Assembly: GCF_001420005.1 (NCBI RefSeq)
Contig: NZ_LJAK01000011.1
Location: forward strand, 39,019-103,018
Direction of reading: 5' to 3'
Origin: Loktanella sp. 3ANDIMAR09
Lineage (GTDB): Bacteria; Pseudomonadota; Alphaproteobacteria; Rhodobacterales; Rhodobacteraceae
Length of the DNA stretch: 64,000 nt
Shown: in pieces, positions 48,119-56,398 of the stretch
Layout: each line of letters starts with the position of its first letter
Position numbering within the stretch: the stretch's first letter is position 1
Made by a program: the position numbers and the translations under genes
Notes under the pieces: model-generated
Told to the model about the DNA's origin: nothing
Database searches by the model: none
What the model saw: the letters and a program-made list of their open reading frames with translations, nothing else

Positions 48119-49353
48119 CAGACCGCCCCGATGCCAGTGAGGATGCGGGTTTGCAGGCCGCGCGGCACGGTGAAGTCTGCCGTCACCAGACCCGTCAGGA
48201 CCAGCGAACCACTGCCCGCCTTGGTGTAGGGGTCGCGGATCAGGTCAACGGCACCGTAGATGCCCAGATAACCCGGCGCCACACCCTGGACGGTCGCGGT
48301 CATGATCGCGGCACCATTGGGAATGACGTTCGTGATCGCCGGCGTCCCGACATGCTTGGTCAGGCGGTCCCATTCGGAAACGGCAGTGCCAGCAATCAAG
48401 GTTTCGTCCAGGTCCGACCAGATCGTGGGATCGAACCCGAGATTGACCTGGGACGCGGACGTGATCGCGTTCGCCTGCATGAACGCCACCACCTGCGCCC
48501 GGAATGCAGCCCAGCTTGCGGCGGCGTCAACGGGGGTCGATGTGATTTCATAAGTTGCCGCACCGGGGATCATTCCCAGCGGTTGCCCACCGGCCCCGCT
48601 GCCGTTGATCACAACGCGGTCCAGCTCGGCACCGATCACCGCGTTCAGATCACGGCGGATTGCGCTTTCCAGACCGTCGCCCGCTTGTTTCAGCGATTTG
48701 CGGCTGATCACCATCTGCGCCCCGCCCGTGTGGTCGGGGTTCAGGCTGCGTTCCCCGGTGGCGTATTTCTGCGCCGCGCCCACATTCGACAGTTCGTCGG
48801 TTTGCCAGCCAAACACCGCGCCCGATGTTGCCACGGGAAAGGCCAGCTCACCCGATGCAATGTTGATATTCTGGACGCCCAGCAGCGCCGCGACACTGCC
48901 GGGGAACAGCCGGTCAATGACCGGGCGAATGGTGCGCGGGTTGATCTGATCCGCCGCCACAGTCTCGCCTGCGCGGGTTTCCAGCGCGGCCAGCGGGATC
49001 GGGACGCCTTGGTAACCGCCCGCCTGCCGCAGCTCTTCGACAATCTCTTTCGTAGCACCGGACAGGGCGCGGCCTTCGTCCAAGGCGAATGCGACCTGAC
49101 GCAGCTCGAACCGACCGACCAGCTCTTGCCAATCGCGATCGGAGCGGGTTTCCAACTCGTAGCCCGCCTCGCGCCGTTCGGTGTCCTCGGCAATGAGAGC
49201 CGCACGGTAACGGGTTTCGTTGGACCGGTATTCGGTATCCAGCGATTCCATCTGGCGGGTTTCGTCGTCGGTCGGGGTTTCCTTTCCGACCAGGGTGGCG
49301 AGTGCCTGCCGAATTTCAGACTGACGGCGGGCGATTTTCACAGATTCCAGCAT
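48118..49353 (-). CDS. HK97-family major capsid protein
   Basis: A 411-aa protein. The first 100 residues are charged and helical (scaffold or delta domain, with LVGKETPTDDETRQMESL), followed by the HK97 fold: AAQKYATGERSLNPD, RKSLKQAGDGLESAIRRDL (E-loop to spine helix) and the C-terminal VQGVAPGYLGIYGAVDLI. The N-terminal part is probably removed by the adjacent protease. Confidence 0.9.
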   Translation of the reverse strand: MLESVKIARRQSEIRQALATLVGKETPTDDETRQMESLDTEYRSNETRYRAALIAEDTERREAGYELETRSDRDWQELVGRFELRQVAFALDEGRALSGATKEIVEELRQAGGYQGVPIPLAALETRAGETVAADQINPRTIRPVIDRLFPGSVAALLGVQNINIASGELAFPVATSGAVFGWQTDELSNVGAAQKYATGERSLNPDHTGGAQMVISRKSLKQAGDGLESAIRRDLNAVIGAELDRVVINGSGAGGQPLGMIPGAATYEITSTPVDAAASWAAFRAQVVAFMQANAITSASQVNLGFDPTIWSDLDETLIAGTAVSEWDRLTKHVGTPAITNVIPNGAAIMTATVQGVAPGYLGIYGAVDLIRDPYTKAGSGSLVLTGLVTADFTVPRGLQTRILTGIGAV

Positions 49354-49362
49354 GATTTTTCC

Positions 49363-49701
49363 TTACATGGCCGGGTTGGGTTTTGTTGCCAGATCGGCAA
49401 CGGCTTTCGTCCAAGCGTCACGCTCGGGCGTTTGGATCGACGCGGGGTGACCGCATTCGATCCGGGTCTTTCGGGTGTGGCACCGACCGCAAAGTGATTG
49501 CAGGTTGCCGGGGTCATAGGAGAGGGCAGGATGCGTCCTGACGGGCTTGATATGATCGACCTCGAGCCGACCGCCGCAGCCACAAGAACAGCAGCGAAAA
49601 CCGTCGCGCTCGATGATCTGCATACGCAGCGCCTTCCACCGCTTGGTCCGGGTGACGTGCCTCGAGTGGCGTTGATAAAAGCGCTTGCTGCCGTCCATCA
49701 T
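49363..49701 (-). CDS. HNH endonuclease
   Basis: A 112-aa nuclease with a zinc-binding HNH fold: CCSCGCGG near residue 37, LEVDHIKPV near residue 46, then NLQSLCGRCHTRKT near residue 67. Phage HNH proteins of this size work with the terminase in cutting and packaging DNA. It sits between head-tail adaptor and capsid genes and overlaps the adaptor by an ATGA, which supports the packaging role over a homing role. Confidence 0.9.
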   Translation of the reverse strand: MMDGSKRFYQRHSRHVTRTKRWKALRMQIIERDGFRCCSCGCGGRLEVDHIKPVRTHPALSYDPGNLQSLCGRCHTRKTRIECGHPASIQTPERDAWTKAVADLATKPNPAM

Positions 49702-50033
49702 TTCACCAGCGCTTTACAGCTGATTTCGAGAAAGCTTTTTCTGCCCTCGATTTGCTTGATGCCGATGATGTTGAATTCAAGCCCTTCGCAGGTCAGCCGA
49801 TCCGAAGGTTCGATATCTCGCGTGAAGGGCGAGGATCGGACGGTGAAGCGCGTGTCCAGCGTTGCTTGAACAGCGCCCGCTGCAAATTTTTCGCTGTCGG
49901 ATACGTCTTGGCGGGCTGCAAATACAGGGGATCCGTGATCGTGAAATTTCTCGGATTTGCTCAATCCAGTGTCGACTAAGACGGCTCGACGGAATTGCAG
50001 CCGCCTATCCAGTTTTCCAGAATTCAGACCCAC
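49698..50033 (-). CDS. Phage head-tail adaptor (head closure) protein
   Basis: A 111-aa beta-rich protein beginning GKLDRRLQFRRAV, the usual start of SPP1 gp16-like head-tail adaptors, with PSDRLTCEGLEFNIIGI in the C-terminal half. It would close the portal and present the docking face for a tail. Between terL (10-bp overlap) and HNH. Confidence 0.78.
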   Translation of the reverse strand: MGLNSGKLDRRLQFRRAVLVDTGLSKSEKFHDHGSPVFAARQDVSDSEKFAAGAVQATLDTRFTVRSSPFTRDIEPSDRLTCEGLEFNIIGIKQIEGRKSFLEISCKALVK

Positions 50034-51673
50034 AGCGCACGCTCCTTCCGCTGGGGTGCGGCCTTCATCCTTGCGCCTTGGGCGACGGCTAGAACGGTTG
50101 CCGCCGCTGCGTCGATGCGGCCAAGCGATCGACCCTTGCCCAGTTTCGCGTTCCCGGCGAGGTCGATGAACGTGACTGCATCGGAGAAAGCGAACCGCAG
50201 CAGCAAAGACGGCACCACCTTGATTTCGCCATCAAACAAGGCGCGGCGGAACCGCTCGATATCCTCGGAACCGTCTTTCCATCCGAACCCGCGCCAGATG
50301 AACGGGACACGGCCCAAGCCTGCCTTGTTCAACGCCTCATTGAATTCAGCATGACGGAACCGGTCACCGACGATGCAGGCGGGCTGGATGCCGTCCAGTT
50401 GGCGGACAATTTCGCCCAACCACGGACCAGGTGGCACGGTGTTCTCGCCCATGACGGACAGTTCGCCCCGCTCTTGCATTTCAACATACCGCCCCGACAC
50501 ACCGTCAGACGCGCCGCGATCCGCAAGTGACGGTGACGCAGGAAACGTGCCGAGAGCCTCGAGCCGCCCTGTATTTGGCCAATAGAATGCGGCTGCCGAC
50601 ATGCTGCGAGACCCGCCCAGATCAACGCCTAGGATGCACGGCCCGTCACGCGGGGGCAGATCACCAGGCGACACCTCAGCCGCAAGCCATTCATCCACCG
50701 TCACCAGAACACTGCGATTCTCGATCGAGACACGTTCGTTTCGGTTCAGATTGCGGAAACTGGAAAGGGCAGAACCGCCCCGCGCGATCGCGCTGCGAGC
50801 TTGGGCCACCAGCCAGTCAGGTGTTGATCCGATGCCCTCGGATGCGCCCGGGTTCGCTGCCAGCAGCGACGGCAGATCATCAGCGGGCAGACCGAACGCG
50901 GGGCGGTGTTCCTGGACGTATGCACCGGGGGGCGGTTCATCCAACCAGCGTGAAAAGGTGTTGGTATCGTCAGGTGCAGAAGTTGAGATGATCAGCGCCC
51001 GACCATCGCGCTTGCCCAGACCCGACAAGATCGCGTTTTCAAGGTTGTCGCCTTTGTCCCGTTCCCACGCGGCACGTTCGTCCATGATCGCCAGCGTAGG
51101 TGCACCGCCGAGAACAGACTTGCCATCAGCTGCGATACACCGGGCCAGCCCACCGCCGTTGCCCTCGAATTCGACCTCGAGCCGCGACCCGCGCCGGATC
51201 GTGAACAACGCCTGATCCTCTTCGGGCAGACCGCCGATGTAGCCCAGCAGAAAATTGAAAGCGATGCGGGCCTGATCACGGTTGCGGGCTGCGAAAATGA
51301 TTTCCCGGTTTGGTTGGGGGCGCTCTTCGAGGGCACCGACCAGATCCGCAAATGCTAGGCCAGCCGCCAGCGCCGTTTTGGCATTGCCGCGACCGATCGA
51401 CAGGACACCGACTGTCACGTTCTTGGCAAACGCCCCTTTCACGAATTTGCGCTGGAAATTCGCCAATTTTAGCGGTTTTCCGGCCTTTTTGCCCTCGGGA
51501 ATGCGCAAAAGGCTTAGAAACTGGATTGCGCGGACGCCGGGCGATTTTCCCCGGATTTTTTCCAGAAGAGAGAAAAAAACACTCTGACGACGGTTACCCG
51601 GATTTTGCAAAGTCGCGGCATTGGGACCATTTCCGAACAGGTCAGTCAGTGTTGGGTCGGTGTGCTTGGTCAT
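50024..51673 (-). CDS. terL: Phage terminase large subunit
   Basis: A 549-aa packaging motor and nuclease. The ATPase Walker A is SIGRGNAKTALAAG (near residue 90), Walker B is LAIMDERAAW (near residue 190), and the RNase H-like nuclease begins at CILGVDLGGS (near residue 343), with a later acidic residue in ACIVGDRF. No separate small terminase is recognised; the small genes upstream (52068-52298 or 52843-53385) are candidates by position. Preceded by a 394-bp structured gene-free segment. Confidence 0.93.
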   Translation of the reverse strand: MTKHTDPTLTDLFGNGPNAATLQNPGNRRQSVFFSLLEKIRGKSPGVRAIQFLSLLRIPEGKKAGKPLKLANFQRKFVKGAFAKNVTVGVLSIGRGNAKTALAAGLAFADLVGALEERPQPNREIIFAARNRDQARIAFNFLLGYIGGLPEEDQALFTIRRGSRLEVEFEGNGGGLARCIAADGKSVLGGAPTLAIMDERAAWERDKGDNLENAILSGLGKRDGRALIISTSAPDDTNTFSRWLDEPPPGAYVQEHRPAFGLPADDLPSLLAANPGASEGIGSTPDWLVAQARSAIARGGSALSSFRNLNRNERVSIENRSVLVTVDEWLAAEVSPGDLPPRDGPCILGVDLGGSRSMSAAAFYWPNTGRLEALGTFPASPSLADRGASDGVSGRYVEMQERGELSVMGENTVPPGPWLGEIVRQLDGIQPACIVGDRFRHAEFNEALNKAGLGRVPFIWRGFGWKDGSEDIERFRRALFDGEIKVVPSLLLRFAFSDAVTFIDLAGNAKLGKGRSLGRIDAAAATVLAVAQGARMKAAPQRKERALWV

Positions 51674-52067
51674 CGTGTTTCCCCTCGTCTATCTCTTCGT
51701 TCAATCGTTGCTCTATCTGCCCTCTGCTCACTGGTGAGGGTTGCTGTGACGGTCAGAAAGCGGGTTACTGCGGCGGGGTTGAAAACCCGCCTCCCGCCCT
51801 GACCGCTACGATCTTGCCTGCTCACCGGAGCCGGGCCGCCGCTTAGGTCAGACCTGCCTTTCCCTCGGCAAAGTCCGCTCTCCCATGTTCACCGCCGTAG
51901 AGGGTGGCAGTGGGGCCTTAGGGCTTGGAGAGACCGCGTGACGCGGAATAGCTGCCCTTGTGCCGTGGCCCGTTACCCGGTAGCACTTTGATGCGGCAGA
52001 CCCGGCTAACCCGTGAACGCCATCTGCCGCATAAGCCCGCCGTGTCACCGGCGGGCTTTCGTCTTTG
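51674..52067. other. Gene-free structured segment upstream of terL
   Basis: No convincing coding frame in 394 bp inside an otherwise packed operon. It contains several inverted repeats: AGGTC-A-GACCT (51845-51855), CCGCG-TGA-CGCGG (51934-51946), a perfect 10-bp stem ATGCGGCAGA/TCTGCCGCAT (51991-52032), and a terminator-like stem (52034-52057). It could be a cos/pac packaging site, a non-coding RNA, or the remains of a lost gene such as a small terminase. Confidence 0.6.
52034..52057 (+). terminator. Terminator-like hairpin on the plus strand
   Basis: Arms AGCCCGCCG and CGGCGGGCT with a 6-nt loop, followed by TTCGTCTTT on the plus strand. No plus-strand gene precedes it, so a plus-strand RNA from 51674-52033 is possible. 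Alternatively it ends the minus-strand gene stopping at 52068. Confidence 0.6.
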
Positions 52068-52298
52068 TCAGTCCTCGATCAGCACAAGGTCAGGCTCGGG
52101 TGCTGTGCCCAGCTCGGACACCAGCCGCCGCATGATCTGTTCTTGCTTGGATGTGGGTCGCCACGATGGGCGCTTGCCGTGCTTGGCAATGGACCGGACA
52201 AAGCCCTTGAGCCATTCGTCTGCGCTCTCTGCCATCACGCGCCGCATAACCATCGGCCAGCGGATCGTCAGCAGTTCGTCCAGTTCACGCTCGGTCAT
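52068..52298 (-). CDS. Small unknown protein in the head operon
   Basis: A 76-aa charged, helical protein (MTERELDELLTIRWPMVMRR). Its start overlaps the connector gene stop by an ATGA, which supports translation. No family is recognised; by position and size it could serve as a small terminase or head-tail component. Confidence 0.6.
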   Translation of the reverse strand: MTERELDELLTIRWPMVMRRVMAESADEWLKGFVRSIAKHGKRPSWRPTSKQEQIMRRLVSELGTAPEPDLVLIED

Positions 52299-52846
52299 AC
52301 CTGAACCCCGCGATAGCGCGCACCGATGCGGGCCATGTGCGGTGACATGGTGAGGTCTCGGGCGTTCATGGGTGACCGGCCATCAAAGTGAAGGGCAGCT
52401 TGATCAAGCAACGCCTGTGCGAGGTCACGGGGCACCTGGTCAGCCGTCGAACCGAAACCGGCCTGATATTCTACCGTGATGCGGCTTGGCAGGGGCAGGT
52501 CATGGAATGAGGTCAGCCATCGCAGATATGGCCGCTGCCCAGCCTCGATCGTGAAGGCGGTAGAAGCTACACCGTCAGCCGTGACGGTGGCCGTGCTGGC
52601 CTGAACCGCCGGTCCAATGGGTAGCGACATCCCGCTTTGCACTGGTGGATCAAAGATCGTCACGCGGATGGTCTGAAAGAGCAGTGCAATCTGGGCAAAC
52701 TGTTCCAGCTCTGCCGCCGCTGCATGGCCGATGTTGGTCAGTTCATTGTTAAACTCATCACCATCGACGCGGATGTGAGCTTTCAGGTCATCAAGATTGA
52801 ACGGCAGTTCGGTTGCGATCGGTTCGCGGTGGACAAGGATTTTCAT
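52295..52846 (-). CDS. Head-tail connector (gp6 / phiE125 gp8-like)
   Basis: A 183-aa protein. The N-terminal FNLDDLKAHIRVDGDEFN and the following helix AAAAELEQFAQIALL are typical of gp6-like connectors, which bind under the portal. The middle is beta-rich, and the segment ITVEYQAGFGSTADQVPRDL near residue 125 is another family hallmark. The gene overlaps the neighbours on both sides by 4 bp. Confidence 0.82.
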   Translation of the reverse strand: MKILVHREPIATELPFNLDDLKAHIRVDGDEFNNELTNIGHAAAAELEQFAQIALLFQTIRVTIFDPPVQSGMSLPIGPAVQASTATVTADGVASTAFTIEAGQRPYLRWLTSFHDLPLPSRITVEYQAGFGSTADQVPRDLAQALLDQAALHFDGRSPMNARDLTMSPHMARIGARYRGVQV

Positions 52847-53385
52847 GCCGCCGCCCTCGCCGCTGAAACGTAGGCGAGGAACGCCTGACGATCTGTCAGC
52901 GGCATGGCCTCAAAGGATGCCAGGGCAAACGCCTTGACCTCTTGCCGGGATGCCCGCGCCGCCCACCACCGCGCATCGTCCATTGCATCGACCTCGGACG
53001 GCAGGGGATACCCCGCGCCTTTCAACGCGACACTTGCGACCTCTTGCGCAGTATCGCAGTCCAGAGAGGTCAGAGCGGCCCAGGCGATCATAGCCCGTTC
53101 GATCTGATCCAGCCGCGCCCGAAAGATAATCGGCAGACAGGCATAGGCGTCTGGGCTTTGCTGGGTCAGCGCGTAGGCGATCGAACGTGCCGCCCGCTTG
53201 TGGCGCGGCTTGCCAGTTTTGCCGAAGTTCGTGCGAGCCGATGGGCGAATTGGCGCTGTATCAGGTTCTGGCTTCGTGCTGCCTTTGTCCTGATACGTTT
53301 TGGGCGCTAACCCTTTGATCGAAGAAGAATAGAGGCTGGATTGCAAATCCGTGTAGACCGGTTCGATTCCGGTACTCGCCTCCAT
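52843..53385 (-). CDS. Unknown protein whose reading frame begins in the attachment site
   Basis: An open frame of 180 aa. The first 16 codons are antisense to the tRNA-Cys copy, and the ATG (53383-53385) uses the last two bases of the att core plus the first base beyond it, so the start depends on the integration junction. In the excised circle the same position would read TTG. There is no other good in-frame start until the Met near residue 118 (IERAMIAW). The C-terminal 140 residues look like genuine helical protein. No family is recognised. A small terminase role is possible by position. Confidence 0.6.
   Translation of the reverse strand: MEASTGIEPVYTDLQSSLYSSSIKGLAPKTYQDKGSTKPEPDTAPIRPSARTNFGKTGKPRHKRAARSIAYALTQQSPDAYACLPIIFRARLDQIERAMIAWAALTSLDCDTAQEVASVALKGAGYPLPSEVDAMDDARWWAARASRQEVKAFALASFEAMPLTDRQAFLAYVSAARAAA
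53338..53384 (+). repeat. Attachment site 2 (attR of element 1, attL of element 2), 47 bp
   Basis: Exact copy of tRNA-Cys positions 43392-43438. It is not a complete tRNA, since the acceptor 5' strand and D-arm are missing. The flanks differ on both sides from those of site 1. Confidence 0.93.
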
Positions 53386-53424
53386 TTACCTTTAAATCAG
53401 TGGGTTAATGGCTAGGAAGTCGGG

Positions 53425-53444
53425 TGTGACACAAAGTGGGACAC
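53425..53444 (+). repeat. 20-bp direct repeat, left copy (candidate integrase arm site)
   Basis: TGTGACACAAAGTGGGACAC, 40 bp inside the left end of element 2. An 18/20 match lies at 61138-61157, near the right end. In the excised circle the two would flank the core in the same orientation. Confidence 0.6.
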
Positions 53445-53450
53445 CCCCCT

Positions 53451-55031
53451 ATGATGCTGTCATCCTACCTCAGCCCATCAAGACACGGGATTTACTACTT
53501 CCGCTGGCCTATCCCTTCGTACATAGGAGGAAAACGGACTACGGTTCGTATCTCCTTGTGCACCCGGTGCCCAGATCGGGCCGGTGATTTGGCCCGCCAT
53601 CTAGCCGCCTGCGGTCGAATATTGCGTGAGAACAATGAATTGGCGGGACTGAGACAAAGCGAGATACGCGAAAAGGTGCAAGCCTACTTCAAGGCGCATC
53701 TGGACCAGTACCTTGACTGGCTGGATCGGCGCGGTCTGTCGAAGAGCACTTTGGAAAATGTTCGATGCGAGATGCTGGACCATGAAAGCTATCTCGATAT
53801 GGAGATGGATAGCGACCACTATCTGCCCGTCAAACCGTTCCTTAGAAAATCAGGCCTGACGGCGCAAAACTGGCAATCCAGCCAGCCCATGATGCAACGC
53901 GAACTCCGCAAGGGTCGCCGGGACTTGCTCAGGGCCGTTCTGGAAGCCGCTGAGCGCCTTGAGCATTATTCCTATGACGGTGCCCCGGCCAGTGCTCTCG
54001 CCGCTACTGCGCCCGCTCTGCCGGCCTCATCGCCCTTGGGTGCGGCGGTGGATGATTTCATCGCTGAGCATTCGCGCCAATGGGCTGGCAAGACCATCGG
54101 CCAAAACCGGGCTTACCTTAACATCCTTGTCGAATACTTCGGCCCTGACCGCATGTTAGTCACGATCACCAAGCAGGATGCGAGCGAAGTTAAGAAGGTC
54201 TTGCAGGCGCTTCCATCCAGCCGAAACACCAAACCGGCCTTGAAAGACTTGCCGTTGATGGAAGCGGTCAAGGTCACGGGACACAAGGTGATCTCGCCCA
54301 AGACCATCAACAGCCATATTCAGATGTTCGCCAGTTTCTTTGATTGGGCAGAACGCCACGGCCACGGCCCGCAGAAGCTGTTCGAGAAAATGAAGGTTGC
54401 GAAAGCCAGAAATGCCGAAACAACTGTCAAGCCTTACACCGAGGAACAGACAGCCCTGATTTTCAACGAGTTAACCGACAATCTCTCTGTCCTTGTGAAA
54501 AAGGACAGCCATAAGTGGGGCACGTTGCTAGGTTTGTTCACTGGGGCGCGGTTGAACGAGATTTGCCAACTCGACATTGCCGATATTCAGCAGGAAGGGG
54601 ACACTTGGTTTCTCAACATCACGGACGAAGGCGACGCCAACAAAAGCGTGAAAGCCGCAGCCAGCAGGCGCAGAGTCCCTCTGCACTCAGATTTGATACG
54701 ATTAGGCTTTCTCGACTTCGTTGAAAGCCGAAAGCACGGCAAGCGCCTGTTTCCAGATTACAGCCACAACGTGAACGGCGGCTACGGTCGCAATCTGGGG
54801 CGTTGGTACAACGAAAGTTTCTTGCCCAAGCTGGGGATCAAGAAGCCGGGGATCGTCTTCCACAGCCTCAGACATACGATGGTGACACGACTTGGGCAGG
54901 CGAATGTGGCAGAACCGATCTATCAGTGCATCGTGGGCCATGCCCGCGCCGGGGTCACGCAACAGGTCTACCTGCGGGAAGGCTTCACATTGCGACAGTT
55001 AAGCGAGGCAATCGAGAAATTCCGGGTCTGA
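53451..55031 (+). CDS. int: Tyrosine-recombinase integrase of element 2
   Basis: A large (526-aa) site-specific recombinase. It has a distinctive N-terminal domain starting SSYLSPSRHGIYYFRWPIP, a core-binding domain at about residues 200-320, and a catalytic domain with Arg in GLFTGARLNEICQLDI, H-x-x-R in FHSLRHTMVTRLG, GHA in CIVGHARAGVTQQVYL and a Tyr nucleophile in the same segment. It begins 66 bp inside the att copy and runs away from it. ATGs at 53451 and 53454 are both possible; no strong ribosome site is seen. Confidence 0.92.
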   Translation: MMLSSYLSPSRHGIYYFRWPIPSYIGGKRTTVRISLCTRCPDRAGDLARHLAACGRILRENNELAGLRQSEIREKVQAYFKAHLDQYLDWLDRRGLSKSTLENVRCEMLDHESYLDMEMDSDHYLPVKPFLRKSGLTAQNWQSSQPMMQRELRKGRRDLLRAVLEAAERLEHYSYDGAPASALAATAPALPASSPLGAAVDDFIAEHSRQWAGKTIGQNRAYLNILVEYFGPDRMLVTITKQDASEVKKVLQALPSSRNTKPALKDLPLMEAVKVTGHKVISPKTINSHIQMFASFFDWAERHGHGPQKLFEKMKVAKARNAETTVKPYTEEQTALIFNELTDNLSVLVKKDSHKWGTLLGLFTGARLNEICQLDIADIQQEGDTWFLNITDEGDANKSVKAAASRRRVPLHSDLIRLGFLDFVESRKHGKRLFPDYSHNVNGGYGRNLGRWYNESFLPKLGIKKPGIVFHSLRHTMVTRLGQANVAEPIYQCIVGHARAGVTQQVYLREGFTLRQLSEAIEKFRV

Positions 55032-55163
55032 AAAGCTGCCCCATCCCTTATCGTTACCAGTAACGAGAGAGCGGCGGAGCGCCGCGACCGATAGGTGTTG
55101 CCCATATATTAATTATTTTATTAAATGGGTGATGTTACTTTCTCATATATAGACAAAAAGTCT

Positions 55164-56183
55164 TTATGCTTGCTCTCGCATTAGTTGGTAGGCTTGCAAT
55201 CGCCCTGCATGGCCAGTTGGGGCAAGCAAATCCTCCATGTTTACATCTATCGGTTCGCCTATTCCCGATACCGCCTCACCAATCCCCATGTCGAAATCAG
55301 TTTCACCGACCGAGCCGAACATATCCTTAAACACGGCTTTCATGGTATCGGTCAGCACGTCTTGCATCTCGTGATGCACAATGAAGCTGTCATGGACAGG
55401 CAGACAGGCATATCCCATAGCGGCAAACTTGAGCATGACCCGTTCAGCTAGGTCGCTGTCTTTGCGCTGCAAACGCAAACCAACACCAGACCCAAAGTGC
55501 TGCTTGAACTCTGGAAAGCTACTAACAATAAACTTTTTGAAGTCGTCCCATTCTCGCCCCGTCAGGTCTTCGCTGTAACCCTTTACCTGTCCAAAGTGCT
55601 GCACTGTCTTGGCATTCAACAGTGCATTGAAGGTCAGCTTCACCAGCTTGCGTTCGGCTTTGCCCTCGGGGGTATCTATTGCCTTTGAAAGACACCGCTC
55701 ATAAGGGTCATTAGGAATTTGCAAGCCTGCCTCTGCAAACAGCATTGCCGCATGCAATCCGGAATAGTCCACTTCGACTGTGCGCTTGCCGTCGATATGG
55801 ATATAGGGTCTCAACGGACTAGGACAGCCAATCCACCACGCGCCATTGAAGCGCCCGCCCTGCTCCCAGTCGCTATTGTTAAAGACCCGGTAGACCGTTC
55901 TTGCGGTATAGTCAGGCGAATGCGCCGAGGTTCTCTCGCGAATGAAAGCGATCTCATGCAGTTTGCTTTGCACCTCCCTTTCACACAAGGACAAGTCAGC
56001 CAAATTGTCTGAGAGCATCCGATTGATAACGTGCAGATTCTCGCGGGCTTCGTTCGCAAAGGCCACATCGCCATAGGCCAACAAGGGCTTCTTGTCGGCT
56101 TTCTTGTTCTTCTTGCCTTTTAGGATGATGCCCTCTGCACCTCCCCTGCGGCGTAGCGTGCCCGAACCCATTGTGCAGTGCAT
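55164..56183 (-). CDS. PolA-like polymerase-fold protein, 5'-truncated copy
   Basis: A 339-aa frame. From about residue 34 on it parallels residues 183 onward of the protein at 59602-60912, including RVFNNSDWEQGGRF (residue 99), motif A-like VDYSGLHAAMLF (Asp139), motif B-like R178-x3-K182 with ALLNA (186-191), the LQRKDSDLAERVM helix and motif C-like LPVHDSFIV (His264, Asp265). The paralogue's first 180 residues are missing, and the first 33 residues here are antisense to an integrase fragment, so the true start is unknown and the gene may be dead. Convergent with the integrase across a 132-bp AT-rich gap. Confidence 0.75.
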   Translation of the reverse strand: MHCTMGSGTLRRRGGAEGIILKGKKNKKADKKPLLAYGDVAFANEARENLHVINRMLSDNLADLSLCEREVQSKLHEIAFIRERTSAHSPDYTARTVYRVFNNSDWEQGGRFNGAWWIGCPSPLRPYIHIDGKRTVEVDYSGLHAAMLFAEAGLQIPNDPYERCLSKAIDTPEGKAERKLVKLTFNALLNAKTVQHFGQVKGYSEDLTGREWDDFKKFIVSSFPEFKQHFGSGVGLRLQRKDSDLAERVMLKFAAMGYACLPVHDSFIVHHEMQDVLTDTMKAVFKDMFGSVGETDFDMGIGEAVSGIGEPIDVNMEDLLAPTGHAGRLQAYQLMREQA

Positions 56184-56223
56184 CGTCGGTCATGCGCGTT
56201 CCCGCGTCACCTTACGGCGATAC
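56158..56223 (+). pseudogene. C-terminal fragment of a second integrase
   Basis: The plus frame reads VPEPIVQCIVGHARSRVT, closely matching VAEPIYQCIVGHARAGVT of the integrase at 53451-55031. This is the catalytic GHA region plus a following Tyr. Similarity fades on both sides and no upstream integrase domain remains. It lies exactly where the polymerase-like copy loses its 5' end. Confidence 0.7.
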
Positions 56224-56398
56224 TGGCTCAAGACCATCGCCTGCATCATCCGGACTTCGGCGTCAGATCGGCCTGCCACAACTCAATGTCCCGGAAACAA
56301 ACGGAGTTGGCTACCTTGGAGAAGGTAGCGCAGTACACTGTTCAGAAACTGATTTATCCGTTTCTCTCGCTGTCTCTGGCCTTCAATTGAAAAGTCGC

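Larger units (their letters stand above)
43439..53384. mobile_element. Element 1: tRNA-Cys-integrated, tail-less capsid-encoding phage satellite or prophage remnant
   Basis: About 9.9 kb between two 47-bp direct repeats. Gene content: integrase, excisionase-like, MerR-like regulator, Tat-signal protein, XRE repressor, one small unknown, then a leftward HK97-type packaging and head operon (unknown, head-tail connector, small unknown, terminase large subunit, head-tail adaptor, HNH, major capsid, protease, portal). Tail, tape-measure, lysis and replication genes are not seen. The size and content fit capsid-forming phage-inducible islands (cf-PICI), which build their own heads and borrow tails. 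Degradation of a larger prophage is the alternative. Confidence 0.88.

Noticed and set aside
51848..52048. A 66-aa minus-strand open frame in the gene-free segment
   Set aside because: No ribosome site, low-complexity composition, and it runs through the stem-loops; treated as chance.
46483..52846. Gene transfer agent cluster of Rhodobacterales
   Set aside because: The block has its own integrase and att repeats, lacks the tail genes of GTA, and its gene order does not match the GTA order.
53338..53384. A second tRNA-Cys gene
   Set aside because: Only the anticodon-to-CCA part is present; the 5' acceptor strand and D-arm are missing, so it is an att copy.
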